Shown here: piece by piece, positions 19,788 through 21,287 of the stretch
Position numbering within the stretch: position 1 is the first letter of the stretch
How the letters are laid out: each line of letters begins with the position of its first letter
From: Acidobacteriota bacterium
Lineage (GTDB): Bacteria; Acidobacteriota; Holophagae; Holophagales; Holophagaceae
NCBI GenBank assembly: GCA_021778785.1
Contig: JAJYBX010000002.1
Span: 1 to 21,287 of the forward strand
DNA length: 21,287 bases
Reading direction: 5' to 3'
The notes under the pieces: model-generated
What the model saw: only the letters and a program-made list of their open reading frames with translations
Database searches by the model: none
What the model was told of the DNA's origin: nothing
Translations under genes and position numbers: made by a program

Positions 19788-20308
19788 CGTTCGCGGTCCT
19801 GAAACCTCTCATTCAGTCCATTGCCAGCGCGCATGGGTATGACGCGGCCCTGCTGGCCGCGCAGGCCTCCGCCGAAAGCGGATTCAACCCGGAGGCCGTG
19901 AGCGGCGCGGGTGCCAAGGGCCTGATGCAGTTCATGGACGCCACCTGGTCCGAATGGGGCCACGGGAGCCCCTTCGATCCGTCTGCCAGCCTTGATGCTG
20001 GAGTGCGGTACATGAAAAACCTGATTGCGCGCTATGCCAACGCGGCGGAGCCGGTGAGCCTAGCCCTCGCGGCCTACAACGCAGGCATGGGGACCGTTGA
20101 CAAGGCGATTGCACGGACGGGCCGAACGGATTGGGCGGGCGTGGAATCCGCCCTTCCCGCGGAGACGCGGGCCTATGTGCCCAAGATCCTCGACCGCGCC
20201 GCCCTCTACAAGGCCGCCTTCGTCGCCGGCGCCGTGGGCCTCGGTAGCGCGGGCGTGGCCCTCCTGGCCTTCCTGGGCTTCGTGCTCCTGCGGAGGATCA
20301 TGGCATGA
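19784..20308 (+). CDS. Membrane-anchored lytic transglycosylase
   Basis: The product is 174 residues. It has an SLT/lysozyme-like domain: the catalytic Glu31 in ASAESGFNP, then GAKGLMQFMDATW (about 43-55), LDAGVRYMKNLIARY (70-84) and ALAAYNAGMGTV (94-105). These are the canonical motifs of family-1 lytic transglycosylases, which cleave peptidoglycan glycan strands. A C-terminal membrane helix (about 146-170) ends in LLRRIMA. In PRD1 a virion-membrane transglycosylase (P7) helps genome entry. The anchor and the position among capsid-type genes point to a virion enzyme here rather than a free endolysin, though it may serve in lysis too. Confidence 0.92.
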   Translation: MTFAVLKPLIQSIASAHGYDAALLAAQASAESGFNPEAVSGAGAKGLMQFMDATWSEWGHGSPFDPSASLDAGVRYMKNLIARYANAAEPVSLALAAYNAGMGTVDKAIARTGRTDWAGVESALPAETRAYVPKILDRAALYKAAFVAGAVGLGSAGVALLAFLGFVLLRRIMA

Positions 20309-20751
20309 GCACTTTTCAATATCAGCTCAAAGCAGGGAGCACTATCACCCTCCAATCAGGATTTACTAGAGAAGTGGAGACGGTGACAACTGTGGTCAAT
20401 ACGTCAGACGGTTCGTCTTTCGTGTTTAACCTCGCACCCTCTGGCCCCATCCTCTTCCAGACACTCGGAGCCGCGCCCTTGGCGGCGGGAACTCTGACCA
20501 TCGCGGAATCGGCAAACGCGGCCGATATCGTTGATTGGATCTATGCCAAGGTCAACAGTGCAACATTTCGCACGTTCACACTCCCGGCCAGGCAGAGCTT
20601 CAAACAGTTCATTCCAGTCAATGGCCCCTTTATTGGGCTTCAGTTGACGGGGACAAGCACTCTCAATGTGGAAGCTGACGGCCTCATCGGGTGGGCGCCC
20701 AGTACGGTCGTCATGGGGCCGCCTGAGCTGGTCAACATCTTTCTGATGTAG
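20305..20751 (+). CDS. Beta-rich virion protein, spike/vertex candidate
   Basis: The product is 148 residues starting with ATGA over the previous stop. Its DNA is less GC-rich at the start than neighbouring genes. Strand-rich sequence (FQYQLKAGSTITLQSGFTREVETVTTVVNTSDGSSFVFNLAP, GPFIGLQLTGTSTLNVEADGLIGWAPST) shows no helix-rich domain and no membrane segment. Located between the transglycosylase and the fibre pair, it is a candidate vertex or spike base. No family is recognised. Confidence 0.62.
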   Translation: MSTFQYQLKAGSTITLQSGFTREVETVTTVVNTSDGSSFVFNLAPSGPILFQTLGAAPLAAGTLTIAESANAADIVDWIYAKVNSATFRTFTLPARQSFKQFIPVNGPFIGLQLTGTSTLNVEADGLIGWAPSTVVMGPPELVNIFLM

Positions 20752-20759
20752 GTTAAACC

Positions 20760-21176
20760 ATGAAACCCGCTCCCGTCCTCATTCTTGACCCCGCCGGGGA
20801 CATCACCACGCCGGCCCAGGCCTCGGACCTGGCGCCGCTGTCGAAGGATGCCACGGTGACGGCCCTCCAGGCGGCCCTTGTGGCGGCCCTGGCCACGCAG
20901 CCGAACACGAATACCAAGATCACCCAGACCACAGTTTCCCTTGCGGCGGCCGTGGTGGACCAGCTCGTTCCCTTGGGCACCCTGACCACGGTGGAAACCG
21001 TGGTGGTGAAGGCCCTGAGCGGTGCAACGGCTTCCCTGAAATTCGGCGCCACGACCGAGGCCGCCGTGCCCCTGGTGCTCAGCGAAGTGCGCAACAACCT
21101 CTCCATGACGGCCCTCTACCTGGAGAGCCCCGGCGGCGCCGGTGGGACCATCACGCTAGAGCTACAAGGGAGGTGA
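20760..21176 (+). CDS. Beta-rich protein preceding the fibre
   Basis: The product is 138 residues. Early Ala-rich helix (DATVTALQAALVAALATQPN) is followed by regular strands (KITQTTVSLAAAVVDQLVPLG, VETVVVKALSGATASLKFGA, GGTITLELQGR). The end resembles a small beta sandwich. Its last 46 bases are the first 46 of the window. Being translated directly before the fibre, it may form the adaptor between capsid and fibre. The ribosome site before ATG 20760 is weak. Confidence 0.65.
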   Translation: MKPAPVLILDPAGDITTPAQASDLAPLSKDATVTALQAALVAALATQPNTNTKITQTTVSLAAAVVDQLVPLGTLTTVETVVVKALSGATASLKFGATTEAAVPLVLSEVRNNLSMTALYLESPGGAGGTITLELQGR

Positions 21177-21287
21177 GCCGGTGGGCTACCTCCTTTTTAC
21201 GAACGAAGTCACGAGCGTAAACGGACAAGTCGGCGCCGTGGTGCTTGGCGTGTCGAGCATCCCCGGCGCCGCGCCCCTGGCCTCCCC
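21131..21287. repeat. Terminal redundancy, right copy
   Basis: It is the counterpart of 1-157 with two substitutions, both changing the fibre protein (Asn26 to Ser, Ser28 to Pro). It marks the closing point of the circle. Confidence 0.9.
21181..21287 (+). CDS. 5' end of the fibre gene (partial, wrap-around)
   Basis: It begins with GTG behind GGGAGGTGA, as at position 51, and runs off the window after residue 35. The reading VSSIPGAAPLAS differs from VSNISGAAPLAS in the complete copy by two residues. Confidence 0.85.
   Translation, partial: MGYLLFTNEVTSVNGQVGAVVLGVSSIPGAAPLAS

Overview
The window reads as one complete, circularly permuted virus genome of about 21.13 kb. Bases 1-157 recur at 21131-21287 with two mismatches, so the first gene (a fibre) is continuous with the last one. 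The DNA is GC-rich and almost every gene lies on the + strand in overlapping cistrons (ATGA or TGATG junctions). The host is a high-GC bacterium that I cannot name from sequence. It has a tRNA-Arg (anticodon ACG), because the 3' half of such a tRNA is carried as a probable attP.

Layout. 51-2758: a receptor-binding fibre, a coiled-coil partner, and four small proteins, three with clear membrane segments, that look like a lysis or envelope cassette. 2916-3818: a tyrosine integrase, followed by terminator hairpins and a tRNA-derived attachment core flanked by direct repeats. 4457-7029: small early-type genes, including a nucleoside deoxyribosyltransferase-like protein and one leftward zinc-ribbon gene with a divergent control region. 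7044-8785: an HUH rolling-circle Rep and an excisionase-like HTH protein, followed by a large hairpin and tandem GGACAGTCC dyads. 8940-11029: a 541-residue protein of unknown function and a HicAB toxin-antitoxin pair. 11099-15161: a transglutaminase-fold protein, then five consecutive proteins with a C-terminal membrane anchor. 15161-18265: a 792-residue multi-segment protein with repeated NP motifs and a basic/hydrophobic protein. 18275-19787: three beta-rich proteins, the best capsid candidates. 19784-21176: a membrane-anchored lytic transglycosylase and two beta-rich proteins leading back into the fibre.

Interpretation. No terminase, portal, tape-measure, tail-tube or sheath protein is recognisable, and no convincing Walker-A packaging ATPase is present. 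The combination of HUH Rep, small beta-rich capsid candidates, many tail-anchored proteins and a membrane-anchored transglycosylase recalls tailless icosahedral viruses with an internal membrane (FLiP, PRD1/PM2 or P23-77 types). Here it is joined to integration and HicAB modules in an unusually large genome. The capsid assignment rests on context and composition, not on a recognised sequence match.
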